Assembly: GCA_028712885.1 (NCBI GenBank)
Contig: JAQTPK010000004.1
Location: 38,824 to 102,823 of the forward strand
DNA from: Syntrophales bacterium
Lineage (GTDB): Bacteria > Desulfobacterota > Syntrophia > Syntrophales > UBA4778
DNA length: 64,000 bases
Direction: 5' to 3'
Shown: positions 36,483 to 44,408 of the stretch, in pieces
Layout: every line of letters starts with the position of its first letter
Numbering within the stretch: the first letter of the stretch is position 1
Notes under the pieces: generated by a model
Database searches by the model: none
Seen by the model: the letters and a program-made list of their open reading frames with translations, nothing else
Told to the model about the DNA's origin: nothing
Made by a program: the position numbers and the translations under genes

Positions 36483-37025
36483 TCATGCCGGACAAAATTC
36501 CCCGCCGAATAAGGGTTCGTCCAACTTGTTGAGCCATTCCGACGGCGAAAATTGAACCTTCTTCGTTTTCAGAGGCGGCTTTCGACTTGCAAGATCCGGA
36601 AGCACGGAAGGGAAGCCCTGCGACAGCACCTTGCCCGCGTTCTCGGATGCATTCACGACATAAATCATCCTCAGGGCTTTATCGTGACATGCAGCAATTG
36701 CTTGTTTTCCGTTTTCCCATCTGGAATAGGTCTCAGGCTCCATCGATAATGCCGCAGCCATTTCTTTGCTCTTCATGCCGATCTCTTTGCGCAAATATTT
36801 CACCTCTTGTCCGCGCAACGATTCTTTCCTGCAAACAATGGTTCGCCCGATTAAGAGATGCAGCTCCTTGATTCTTGGGATTTCGACAAACGTCTCCTTA
36901 CACTTACTGCATTTGTATTGCAGAATACCGATCAGCCAAACATAATCGAGACCGCTTTCCTTGTATTGATAAGGACGATCCTTAATTACCTCTAAAGGAC
37001 TATCGCATTCATAGCATCTGTCCAT
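36483..37025 (-). CDS. MqsA-like antitoxin: zinc finger plus HTH
   Basis: A 180-residue protein. The N-terminus has two CxxC pairs (CYECD and CSKCKE) fitting the MqsA-type zinc domain. It is followed by an Xre-type helix-turn-helix (LRKEIGMKSKEMAAALSMEPETYSRWENG, residues about 78-107; given here only in outline: KEMAAAL...YSRWENG). The C-terminal tail is basic. It follows the DUF4258-type toxin gene by one base, in the toxin-first order of mqsRA. It is likely to neutralise the toxin and repress the operon. The region is AT-richer than its surroundings. Confidence 0.82.
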   Translation of the reverse strand: MDRCYECDSPLEVIKDRPYQYKESGLDYVWLIGILQYKCSKCKETFVEIPRIKELHLLIGRTIVCRKESLRGQEVKYLRKEIGMKSKEMAAALSMEPETYSRWENGKQAIAACHDKALRMIYVVNASENAGKVLSQGFPSVLPDLASRKPPLKTKKVQFSPSEWLNKLDEPLFGGEFCPA

Positions 37026-37026
37026 T

Positions 37027-37332
37027 TTACATCCCTCCCAGCACGGTCACGATCAACATCCTTCTTCTCTTCATAACGATCGTAACGACGGCGCCCTTGC
37101 TTCCTTCCAAATCTTCACCGTGAACCTGACAATTGTATCTTTCAGTTCCTTGTTTCTCGAATTTCAGAATCTTTCCGTTTTTTAAAATATGGTACACATC
37201 AGCTATGCTATATCCGCGTTGACGCATCCTCTCGAAGAGGTGGGGATTGTTGTAAAGGATGCTTCCGTATTCGAGAATGTCGAGGATTCTCTGGTGGAGA
37301 TCTTCCGCGGTGATATCTGGATGACCTGCCAT
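37027..37332 (-). CDS. DUF4258-type putative toxin
   Basis: A 101-residue protein with HLFERMRQRGYSIADVYHIL, GTERYNCQVHGEDLEG and a C-terminal strand segment VTIVMKRRRMLIVTVLGG. These fit the DUF4258 group of small proteins (MqsR/RelE-like fold) often paired with zinc-finger HTH antitoxins. An mRNA-interferase activity is known for MqsR but is only inferred here. The gene is first in its operon, and a perfect inverted repeat lies about 45 nt upstream. Confidence 0.78.
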   Translation of the reverse strand: MAGHPDITAEDLHQRILDILEYGSILYNNPHLFERMRQRGYSIADVYHILKNGKILKFEKQGTERYNCQVHGEDLEGSKGAVVTIVMKRRRMLIVTVLGGM

Positions 37333-37375
37333 ATCTTAGCTAATCTCAAGTCTACTCAGTTGTCAATGAAAAAAG

Positions 37376-37390
37376 TTGACATCATGTCAA
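37376..37390 (-). promoter_or_regulatory. Palindrome upstream of the toxin-antitoxin operon
   Basis: TTGACAT-C-ATGTCAA is a perfect 7-bp palindrome about 45 nt ahead of the toxin start. A further TTGACA lies between it and the gene on the minus strand. MqsA-type antitoxins bind palindromes in their own promoters, so an operator is likely. Confidence 0.6.
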
Positions 37391-37647
37391 GTTTCATAAT
37401 TTCATGGATCGGCTCTGCCTGCAAAAAACTTTACTCAAAACATGCTACTTTGGCTGAAACTGGGGCACATATACCATCCAATTCGATCCTGTGCTGCCTG
37501 AGTATGATGAGATCTTGGCCCCCTTTTTAGAGGAAAGGAAAGTGAGAAAACACGTCTTCTTTCAATAGACCTCAAGGTATTTAATGGCTTCAAAATTATA
37601 TGCTGCTTCCTGTCAAAGTCTGTTGCAATCACTAGAGATGTTCGTGT
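37391..37647. other. Spacer between toxin-antitoxin and MFS genes, nothing supported
   Basis: AT-rich; no ORF with a ribosome site. The MFS gene promoter must lie here or close by, but I cannot place it. Confidence 0.4.
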
Positions 37648-39021
37648 ATGAATCCTCATCACAAACAGGTTAAAATGATGAGCGAAGCCGAGGAACTCAA
37701 AACCCGGACGATCGGAATTGAAGATGGGTCGCTTGAGGATCGTACCGTCAAAAAGGTCTTCCGGAGACTGATACCCTTCCTGGGCCTGCTGTACGTCATA
37801 GCCTTTCTGGACCGCGTGAACATAGGATATGCCGCCCTGTCGATGAACCAGGACCTGGGATTCAGCAGCGCGGTTTACGGGCTGGGCGCGGGCATTTTTT
37901 TCATCGGATATTTCGTCATGGAGATTCCGGGAAACCTGATCATGGCTAGGGTCGGGGCCAGGTGGTGGATTGCCAGGATTCTCATTACATGGGGTCTTAT
38001 CTCGGGCTTGACGGCCTGGGTTTCGACGCCGGCGGAGTTTTATCTGGTGCGCTTCTTTCTCGGGGTTGCGGAAGCGAGCTTTTTCCCCGGGATTATTTAT
38101 TACCTGGGCACCTGGTGCCGCGCCCAAGACCAGGCCAAGGCGGTGGCCTTTTTCATGATGTCTCTGCCCGCCTGCAATATCATCGGAGCTCCGGTTTCGA
38201 CTTATCTGCTGGGAGTGGACTGGCTCGGCATGGCCGGATGGAGATGGCTGTTTATTCTCGAGGCCATACCTGCTGTCGTGATGGGAATCGTTACGCCCTT
38301 TTACCTGACGAACCGTCCGGCGGATGCGAAGTGGATGGAAAATGACGAGCGCAACTGGCTTATGGGAGCGTTGGAAGCGGAAAGCAGGAAAAAAATCGAG
38401 AAGAAAAAGTATACCCTTCTGCAGGCATTCCGCGACGCCGACGTGTTAAAGCTGTCGGCCGTTTACTTCTTCTGGGTGTGCGGGTTTTACGGGGTGGGGC
38501 TCTTTCTGCCGATCCTGGTCAAATCGCTGTCGGCGGCCATGAGCAATCAGGCGGTCGGCTTTCTTGTAGCGGTACCTTACATATTCGCTTTCCTGGCGAT
38601 GTTTCTGGTGGGAAGGAGTTCGGATAAAACCGGGGAGCGCCGCCGGCATACCGTCTTCGGCATGGCGACGGGAGCAGTGGGCCTGGGATGCAGCGTACTC
38701 TTCGCCCATGCCAGCGTTTTCGTATCGATGGTTTTCTTCACGGTCTCCATAATGGGTATTTATGCTTCCTTCGGTCCGTTCTGGGCGGTGCCTCATTCCT
38801 TCCTGACCGGCTCCACGGCAGCCGGCGCCATCGCCATGATAAACAGCATCGGCAATCTCGGCGGCTTCGTGGGCCCTTATGCCATGGGCTTTATCCACGA
38901 CGCCACCGGGTCCTTCAATCTCGGTCTGCTTTTCCTGGTGGCCTGCCTGCTGGCGGCAGCCGGACTCATCATAAGTCTGCGCAAAGCGGGGCAGGAAGAA
39001 GTCCAGGGCTCAGATTCCTGA
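37648..39021 (+). CDS. MFS transporter, anion:cation symporter type
   Basis: A 457-residue transporter with twelve membrane segments. The N-terminal motifs RRLIPFLGLLYVIAFLDRVN, IPGNLIMARVGARWWIARI and FLGVAEASFFPGIIYYL are typical of the ACS (anion:cation symporter) branch, which takes up organic acids such as tartrate, phthalate or hydroxyphenylacetate. The large loop between TM6 and TM7 and the second-half motif A (GRSSDKTGERRRH) are present. No catabolic genes flank it, so the substrate is open. A second ATG lies ten codons later (MSEAEELK). Tandem words follow the stop. Confidence 0.88.
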   Translation: MNPHHKQVKMMSEAEELKTRTIGIEDGSLEDRTVKKVFRRLIPFLGLLYVIAFLDRVNIGYAALSMNQDLGFSSAVYGLGAGIFFIGYFVMEIPGNLIMARVGARWWIARILITWGLISGLTAWVSTPAEFYLVRFFLGVAEASFFPGIIYYLGTWCRAQDQAKAVAFFMMSLPACNIIGAPVSTYLLGVDWLGMAGWRWLFILEAIPAVVMGIVTPFYLTNRPADAKWMENDERNWLMGALEAESRKKIEKKKYTLLQAFRDADVLKLSAVYFFWVCGFYGVGLFLPILVKSLSAAMSNQAVGFLVAVPYIFAFLAMFLVGRSSDKTGERRRHTVFGMATGAVGLGCSVLFAHASVFVSMVFFTVSIMGIYASFGPFWAVPHSFLTGSTAAGAIAMINSIGNLGGFVGPYAMGFIHDATGSFNLGLLFLVACLLAAAGLIISLRKAGQEEVQGSDS

Positions 39022-39207
39022 GTTCCGAGTTCAGAGTCCTGAGTCTGGAGTCTATCGACCAGGCGGGTAGCCGCAGGCTTCAGCCTGCGGAAATTCGGTC
39101 TCAAGTCTCAGGTCTCAAGTCTCAAGGTAAAACCTGATCAGGCTGCCTTGCCCCCGGCCGGAAAAATTACAGCTTTGCTGCAACTTGAAACCCGAGACTT
39201 GAAACTG
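39019..39207. repeat. Tandem GTCTCAA-type words with a REP-like palindrome
   Basis: Three blocks: GAGTTCCGAGTTCAGAGTCC and CTGAGTCTGGAGTCT (39021-39054); GTCTCAAGTCTCAGGTCTCA and AGTCTCAAGG (39098-39127); and an inverted block CTTGAAACCCGAGACTTGAA (39184-39203). Between them CCGCAGGCT-TC-AGCCTGCGG (39071-39090) is a perfect 9-bp palindrome of a common REP-like type. The forward and inverted blocks can pair. Confidence 0.7.
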
Positions 39208-39208
39208 T

Positions 39209-39574
39209 TTATCTGCTCATTCTATACGCGCTGTATATATCGAGCGCCGTAATCCCCAGGACTGCCATGACGGCCATTGTAATTTTCTTCTTGTCTATTT
39301 TCTCCGAATTCACGACCGAGCCGAGCGAAGCGAGATCGACCACGTCGCCGGCCACCCGCCCCCAGAGCCATCCGGGGGAACGGGGACGGGAAAGAATGCC
39401 GATGCCGGCCGCCAGCTCCCTTAATCCGTAAACCCGGACCAGCGAGCGCTTCAGGTCGCTCAGACCGACGAGCCGTTCTACGGCCCCGGGCGCCGCCGCT
39501 TCCGCGAGGCCCAGGCCGATGCTGAACAATCCCAGGAATCCGGCCAGATGCCGTATATTGTATTGTTCCGCCAT
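39209..39574 (-). CDS. Small membrane protein like the N-terminus of cyclase/dehydrase proteins
   Basis: A 121-residue protein with two or three hydrophobic segments. The stretch FLGLFSIGLGLAEAAAPGAV, YGLRELAAGIGIL and WLWGRVAGDVVDLASLG resembles the membrane part found at the N-terminus of some SRPBCC (cyclase/dehydrase) proteins, here without the soluble domain. I use ATG 39574, which has GGGGGAG just ahead, rather than 39604. Function is unknown. It stands alone between the MFS and purine permease genes. Confidence 0.7.
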   Translation of the reverse strand: MAEQYNIRHLAGFLGLFSIGLGLAEAAAPGAVERLVGLSDLKRSLVRVYGLRELAAGIGILSRPRSPGWLWGRVAGDVVDLASLGSVVNSEKIDKKKITMAVMAVLGITALDIYSAYRMSR

Positions 39575-39682
39575 TTCTCCCCCTTTGCTCAGGTATGACG
39601 CCACTTTTCAATTTAGAAAAAATCGACGGATCGGGATATAAGCCGATACCTCATTAGCGGCACCGAATCTCCTGACCAAAAA

Positions 39683-39701
39683 GGCAGCCCTGAGGGCTGC
39701 C
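39683..39701 (-). terminator. Terminator downstream of the purine permease
   Basis: GGCAGCCC-TGA-GGGCTGCC with A-run before and T-run after, so bidirectional. It can end azgA transcription on the minus strand. Confidence 0.9.
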
Positions 39702-39752
39702 TTTTTGGATTCCGAGCCTGAATTAAATGTCGTGCGGATTACCGATATCAGA

Positions 39753-39794
39753 GATCCCGAATCCAGACCCGAGACTCGAAACTCGAAACTCTGT
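39753..39794. repeat. Tandem ACTCGAA words next to the purine permease stop
   Basis: GATCCCGAATCCAGACCCGA then GACTCGAAACTCGAAACTCTG: the reverse complement of the GTTTCGA words at 31325-31365. It abuts the permease stop codon at 39796. Confidence 0.7.
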
Positions 39795-39795
39795 T

Positions 39796-41106
39796 TCATT
39801 TCCCCGCCAGCCAGAAATCCAGCCCGAACAGCGCCGCAATCAGGTACATTAACGGGTGTATCTCCCTTGCTCTACCCGACAGGAGGTTGATCCCGACATA
39901 CGCGATGAAGCCGTACCCGATTCCTTTGGTGATGTTGTAAGTCAGCGGGATGGTCAGGATCGTGAGAAACGCCGGGAAGGCCTCGGTGAAATTGCTCCAT
40001 TCGATGTCGCGCACGATGGTCATCATCAGGAAGCCGACGATGATCAGCGCCGGCGCGGTCGCGGCGGCGGGGATTATCCCCACCAGGGGCCAGAAGAAAA
40101 CGGACAGAAAAAAGAGGAGCGAAACGACCACGGCGGTCAATCCGGTCCGGCCCCCTTCGCTTACGCCCGCCGCGCTTTCGATATAGGTCGTGACCGAGCT
40201 GCAGCCGAAGGCTCCTCCGATCGAGGCCGCTATGGAATCGACCAGGAGGACGCTTTTCAACCGCGGGAGCCTCCCCTGCGCATCGAGGAAACCTGCCCCG
40301 CCGCCGACGGCGACCACGGTCCCCATGGTATCGAAGAAATCCGTAAGCAGAAAGGTGAAAATGACGGCCAGCATGCCCGGCGTGAAGATCAGGGAAAACC
40401 AGCGGGGGTCGAAAGCCGCGCCGATCGTGGCGAACTGGGCGGCCCCGGGCAGGGAGATAATGCTCTCCGGCAACCGGGCGATCCCGGCAAGGACCGCGAC
40501 CGCGGTAGTGGCCAGAATGCCGATCAGGAGCGAGCCCCTTATTCTCCTCGCCATGAGGAAGGCCGTGAGGAGCAGGCCCGCGGCGGATACGAGCACAGGA
40601 ACGGTGATCCCTCCGAAAGCGACAAGCGTCGCCGGGTTTGCGACCACCATTCCCGATGATTTCAGGCCGATGAAGGCGATAAACAGTCCTATCCCCACGC
40701 CGATCGCCCTTTTCAGATTGAGCGGAATGGCGTTCATAACCCATTCCCGGACATTTGTCAGGACGAGGACCAGGATGATCGCCCCCTCCACGCACACGAT
40801 CCCCATCGCGGCCTGCCAGGGAAGCTGCATCCCGAGGACGACCCCGAATGCGAGAAAGGCATTCAGGCCCATTCCCGGCGCGAGCGCAAAGGGGTAATTG
40901 GTGGCAAGCCCCATCAGCATGGTGGCGGCCCCGGCGGCCAGGCAGGTGGCGATCGTAACTGCGTCCCTCGGAATCCCCGCTTCGCTGAGAATGAGAGGGT
41001 TCACGCAGATGATGTAGGCCATCGTCATGAAGGTGACCGCTCCGGCGATGACTTCCGTGCCTGCGGTGGTCCCCGCGTCCCGGAAACGAAAGAAGCGGTT
41101 GAGCAT
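39796..41106 (-). CDS. AzgA-type adenine/guanine/hypoxanthine permease
   Basis: A 436-residue NCS2 (AzgA subfamily) transporter with about twelve to fourteen membrane segments. Conserved boxes are GTEVIAGAVTFMTMAYIICV, NYPFALAPGMGLNAFLAF, DFFDTMGTVVAVG and ESAAGVSEGGRTGLTAVV. The family takes up purine bases with protons. AGGAGAGG precedes the ATG. It might feed the purine side of metabolism (a xanthine-dehydrogenase-like enzyme at 10-13.6 kb), but the genes are far apart. Confidence 0.92.
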   Translation of the reverse strand: MLNRFFRFRDAGTTAGTEVIAGAVTFMTMAYIICVNPLILSEAGIPRDAVTIATCLAAGAATMLMGLATNYPFALAPGMGLNAFLAFGVVLGMQLPWQAAMGIVCVEGAIILVLVLTNVREWVMNAIPLNLKRAIGVGIGLFIAFIGLKSSGMVVANPATLVAFGGITVPVLVSAAGLLLTAFLMARRIRGSLLIGILATTAVAVLAGIARLPESIISLPGAAQFATIGAAFDPRWFSLIFTPGMLAVIFTFLLTDFFDTMGTVVAVGGGAGFLDAQGRLPRLKSVLLVDSIAASIGGAFGCSSVTTYIESAAGVSEGGRTGLTAVVVSLLFFLSVFFWPLVGIIPAAATAPALIIVGFLMMTIVRDIEWSNFTEAFPAFLTILTIPLTYNITKGIGYGFIAYVGINLLSGRAREIHPLMYLIAALFGLDFWLAGK

Positions 41107-41274
41107 TACTTCCTCTCCTTCACCTCATTTCCAACGCAAAGATACAAAGGCGCGGAGGAACATACCTTCCTGCCACCTTGAATCCTGGTGTGAAAAAATT
41201 TACGCCAAAGATATAAAATGACAGTTTCTGTTTTTTCGTGTACAAAATCACCTTCAAAAAACTTTTGAGCCTGT

Positions 41275-41991
41275 ATGGAAATATATATCTACATCGGGAT
41301 AGTCTCTCTCCTCGCCGGCTTTATCCAGGGGCTTACCGGATTCGGGTCAGTCCTCCTGTCGCTTCCGCTCATGGCCCTTTTCCTGGACATGAAAACCGCC
41401 GTGCCGCTGGTGGCCCTTTACGCCACGGTCCTCAGCCTTATCCTGCTGGTGCAGCTCAGGGAGCACTGGAGATGGGCGGACATTTACCCTCTCTTTCTGG
41501 GCAGCATCCCCGGCATCCCGCTCGGAGTGGTGTTCCTCAAGCAGATGGACCCGTTCTGGGTCAAGCTGATCATCGGCGCCGTGCTTATTCTCTATTCCCT
41601 GTATGGGCTGCTGTGGAAGCCCGCCGTCCTGGAAATGAAAAAAAGATGGATATACGTGTTCGGGTTCGCATCGGGCTTCCTCGGCGGGGCAATAGCCGCC
41701 GCCGGCCCTCCCGTAATCGTTTACACGTCCCTCCAGCCATGGAGCAAGGACCGGATCAAGGTCACCCTGCAGGGGTTCTTCACGGCGTCGGGAATTGTTG
41801 TCGTATTTTTTCAGGCCCTCGGAGGTCTGGTCACCGGAACGGTCCTGGTATATTTTCTGGCCGCCGTCCCCCTGCTCGTCGTCGGGACCTGGGCCGGCTC
41901 TCTCTTATACGGAAGGGTTCGGGAAGAGGCCTACCGGAAAATCCTTTTCGTCTTTCTCGCGATTCTCGGGGTGATGATGCTCAGAAACTGA
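41275..41991 (+). CDS. TauE/SafE-family membrane permease
   Basis: A 238-residue protein with about eight membrane segments and two TauE/SafE repeats: GFIQGLTGFGSVLLSLPLMA in the first half, SGFLGGAIAAAGPPVIVYTS in the second. The family includes exporters of sulfite, sulfoacetate and other organosulfur anions. The substrate is unknown here. The ribosome site is weak. A longer ORF in another frame over this gene is a shadow. Tandem GGGTAAT words follow at 42045-42068. Confidence 0.85.
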   Translation: MEIYIYIGIVSLLAGFIQGLTGFGSVLLSLPLMALFLDMKTAVPLVALYATVLSLILLVQLREHWRWADIYPLFLGSIPGIPLGVVFLKQMDPFWVKLIIGAVLILYSLYGLLWKPAVLEMKKRWIYVFGFASGFLGGAIAAAGPPVIVYTSLQPWSKDRIKVTLQGFFTASGIVVVFFQALGGLVTGTVLVYFLAAVPLLVVGTWAGSLLYGRVREEAYRKILFVFLAILGVMMLRN

Positions 41992-42044
41992 TAGGTGGGT
42001 TATGGGCAAATAAAATTCCCGAAGAACATTATTCCCTTCCGTTT

Positions 42045-42068
42045 CCATTACCCATTACCCAGAACCCA
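42045..42068. repeat. Tandem CCCATTA words
   Basis: CCATTACCCATTACCCAGAA then CCCA, the same words as at 56324-56406 and 62738-62777. Confidence 0.65.
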
Positions 42069-42084
42069 ATCCTGTCAGAATGGA

Positions 42085-42969
42085 TTACGATCCCAGAAAT
42101 ATCGCCAGCATCAGAAGTATTCCGAAAACAGTGTCGAATTGCGCCGTCAGGGCGTCGGCCCCGTCCGGCACTCTGGCCTTGAATGACTTGAGCAGACTTA
42201 CCGCCTTGGGCAGGGAAATGAAGATCAGCAGGCCCCACGGGCTCATCATTCCCGTTGCGATCATGACGAGTACATAGGCATACGCCAGCACGATCAATCC
42301 CGCAAACAGGATAAAACTCTTTTCGGTCCCGAGCATGATGCTGACCGTCTTCACGTTTTGGCGGGAATCGTAGGCGATATCCCGCATATTGTTCGCGAAC
42401 AGGACAAGGGCCACCAGGACCCCGAAGGGCACGGATATGTAGAAGGCCTTCATGGAGATGGCATTGTGCTGTACGGCGTAAGCCCCCTCGATCATCAGGG
42501 GACCCCACATGAGAAACACGGCCAGCTCGCCCAGGGCCCTGTATTTGAATTTCACCGGACCCGCCGTATAGAATACGGTCGTCAGCAGCCCGATTATTCC
42601 GATCCACAGCACGTGCGGGGAACGCAGCGCCGCCGCCGCAAAGCCGATGGCCGCCGCGGCAATGAGTAGAATGACTGCTTCCGCAAGGGTTTCCCGGGGC
42701 GTAAGCATCCCCGAGAGAATCGGCTGGGGACGATATTTTGCCGTGGGCGAATCCTGCTGGTCTACTCCGTAACGGGTATCAAAGTAATCGTTCAGCAGGT
42801 TCGCGGAGGCATGGAAAAAAACGATCCCCAGGGCAACCATGGCAAACCAGAACCAGGACACCGGTCCCTCCGCGGCGGCCAGCAAAGTTCCGACGGAAAC
42901 CGAAATCAGGGACATCGTGAACGACCACGGACGGGCGGCGATGAAATATTTTTTCAATTTTTCTGTCAT
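42085..42969 (-). CDS. MenA-like UbiA-family prenyltransferase
   Basis: A 294-residue membrane protein with about eight or nine segments. The first Asp-rich motif is NLLNDYFDTRYGVD and the second is NMRDIAYDSRQNVKT. The ARPWSFTMSLISVSVGTLLA opening is like 1,4-dihydroxy-2-naphthoate prenyltransferase (MenA). It would attach the polyprenyl tail in menaquinone synthesis; the methyltransferase gene at 61986 could do the last step. Other UbiA enzymes remain possible. The start is uncertain among ATG 42969, 42987 and 42999; I chose 42969 for its family-like N-terminus. Confidence 0.82.
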   Translation of the reverse strand: MTEKLKKYFIAARPWSFTMSLISVSVGTLLAAAEGPVSWFWFAMVALGIVFFHASANLLNDYFDTRYGVDQQDSPTAKYRPQPILSGMLTPRETLAEAVILLIAAAAIGFAAAALRSPHVLWIGIIGLLTTVFYTAGPVKFKYRALGELAVFLMWGPLMIEGAYAVQHNAISMKAFYISVPFGVLVALVLFANNMRDIAYDSRQNVKTVSIMLGTEKSFILFAGLIVLAYAYVLVMIATGMMSPWGLLIFISLPKAVSLLKSFKARVPDGADALTAQFDTVFGILLMLAIFLGS

Positions 42970-43253
42970 GTCGATCTCTTTATTCATCAATTCCGGCATA
43001 TAAAATCCGCCCGGGCAATTTACTTAGGATGGCCGCCGAGGTCAAGCTTTTTAAGGATTCAGCTAAAACCCTAAACGGAATCAGCCTCTTTCCCCTTCTA
43101 ATTCAGGTCCCGCCGAATGGAGCCTGCAATGAAGCAAACTTACAATTATTCTGTTCACTTCTGATGCCGAGTTCTGGCCAAAGTCTTGTAACGTAAACCG
43201 TGAACCTGCGGCAGTGAGCTCTGATTGTAATACTTCAGGGTAAGGAATTGGAA

Positions 43254-43670
43254 ATGTATTGGGAAGTCCTGGATATTATTGATGTGCGTAGCTTTTTCAT
43301 CCTGTTCATCGGGGCGGCTTACCTGTTTGTCTGGATTCAGGTCATTCTCTTCCACTGGCGGGGGGCATTCCGGAGCAAGGTAATGTGGGGGCCGGTGATG
43401 TTCACCCCCGTTCTTGCCGCCATCGGTATCTTATATGCCTTTTTCCAGGGCGGCTTCATGGACCTGCTGCTCGTGGCAATTTTCGGGCTCGGCGCCCTGG
43501 AGGGGCTTGCCGGAACCTACTACCATTTCCGAGGCGTCAGAAGCTATATCGGCGGGTGGACGCTGCGTAATTTCATGGTCGGCCCGCCTGTAATACTCGC
43601 CTTGATTTACATGGTCCTCTCCCTTGCAGTCCTTTTAGTCTATTTTCTCGGCCCCGCCGGAGGAGGGTGA
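43254..43670 (+). CDS. Small four-TM membrane protein of the GMC oxidoreductase cluster
   Basis: A 138-residue protein with four hydrophobic segments (about residues 12-34, 47-68, 70-90, 105-132). AAGGA precedes ATG 43254. It ends one base before the gluconate-dehydrogenase-subunit-3-like gene, so it is probably part of the same operon. I do not recognise its family. It may be the membrane anchor of the oxidoreductase. It has two His (in YYHFRG and FHWRG), too few in clear positions to propose haem. Confidence 0.7.
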   Translation: MYWEVLDIIDVRSFFILFIGAAYLFVWIQVILFHWRGAFRSKVMWGPVMFTPVLAAIGILYAFFQGGFMDLLLVAIFGLGALEGLAGTYYHFRGVRSYIGGWTLRNFMVGPPVILALIYMVLSLAVLLVYFLGPAGGG

Positions 43671-43671
43671 T

Positions 43672-44271
43672 ATGCCGCTTACCCGCGAAGATCTCCAGGG
43701 ATACATGGAAAACTGGGACGCCCCGACGCGCCGCATAATCGAAGAGCGGATGGAGATCGGATTTACCCGCGAGCGTCTCGAGCTGTTTACCCCGGAAGAG
43801 GCGGCGCTCCTGAAATCCGTTCTCGACCGCCTCATTCCCCAGAAAGAGGGCGAGCGCGTCGACCTCGTAGGATTCCTGGACTGGGCGGTCGGGAAACCCT
43901 TGGGGAGGGGCGACCGACGGGAGGGTATGCCGCCCGAAGAGGACCTATTCCGGAAAGGTCTCTCCGGTATCGAAGGCTCCGCGCAGGCCGCATTCGGCAA
44001 ACGATTCGCGGAACTCGGCGGCGACGAACAGGACCGCCTGCTCACGGCGGTGCAGGAGGGATCGGCGCCGGGGCCGGTCTGGGATGAAATCCCCTCCTCC
44101 TGCTTCTTCTCCGTTCTCCTGACTAAAGCGCTGACGGGCTACTGCGCCCACCCCCTCGTATGGCTCCGCATGGGGTTCCCGGGCCCCAGCTATCCGGAAG
44201 GATATGTATGGATTACGGGGATGGAAATCCAACAGCGCCGGAGACGGTTCCCGGGGTGGAAAACGTTTTAG
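43672..44271 (+). CDS. Gluconate 2-dehydrogenase subunit 3-like protein
   Basis: A 199-residue protein with TPEEAALLKSVLDRLIPQKE near residue 40-60 and LLTKALTGYCAHPLVW then YPEGYVWITGME near the end. This is the pattern of the gluconate_2-dehydrogenase subunit 3 family (small partner of GMC-type flavoprotein dehydrogenases). Most relatives carry a Tat signal; here none is seen, so the complex may stay in the cytoplasm. It follows the membrane-protein gene by one base and precedes the GMC gene by 137 nt of repeats. Confidence 0.85.
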   Translation: MPLTREDLQGYMENWDAPTRRIIEERMEIGFTRERLELFTPEEAALLKSVLDRLIPQKEGERVDLVGFLDWAVGKPLGRGDRREGMPPEEDLFRKGLSGIEGSAQAAFGKRFAELGGDEQDRLLTAVQEGSAPGPVWDEIPSSCFFSVLLTKALTGYCAHPLVWLRMGFPGPSYPEGYVWITGMEIQQRRRRFPGWKTF

Positions 44272-44401
44272 CGACGTAAAGCGTAAGGTGTAAGGCGTGA
44301 GTTGTTGCTCAACCCGAATTTCACTTAGTAAATGTGAATTTCGCTGAGTGGTCCAGCTCTTTTCACAACTCCTTACTCCTTACCCTTTACGCCTTACGAG
44401 G
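44272..44401. repeat. Inverted pair of GTAAGGC tandem words in the leader of the GMC gene
   Basis: GTAAAGCGTAAGGTGTAAGG and CGTGAGTTGT (44274-44304) face ACAACTCCTTACTCCTTACC and CTTTACGCCTTAC (44366-44399), a long imperfect stem of about 30 bp. The loop holds a smaller stem (AATTTCAC...GTGAATT). It lies between the stop of the subunit-3-like gene and the GMC ribosome site. Confidence 0.75.
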
Positions 44402-44408
44402 AGAAAAG

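Noticed and set aside
41107..41274. Purine riboswitch before the AzgA-type permease
   Set aside because: The conserved TATA...loop sequences of purine riboswitches are not visible; only GCAAAG-type words are seen.
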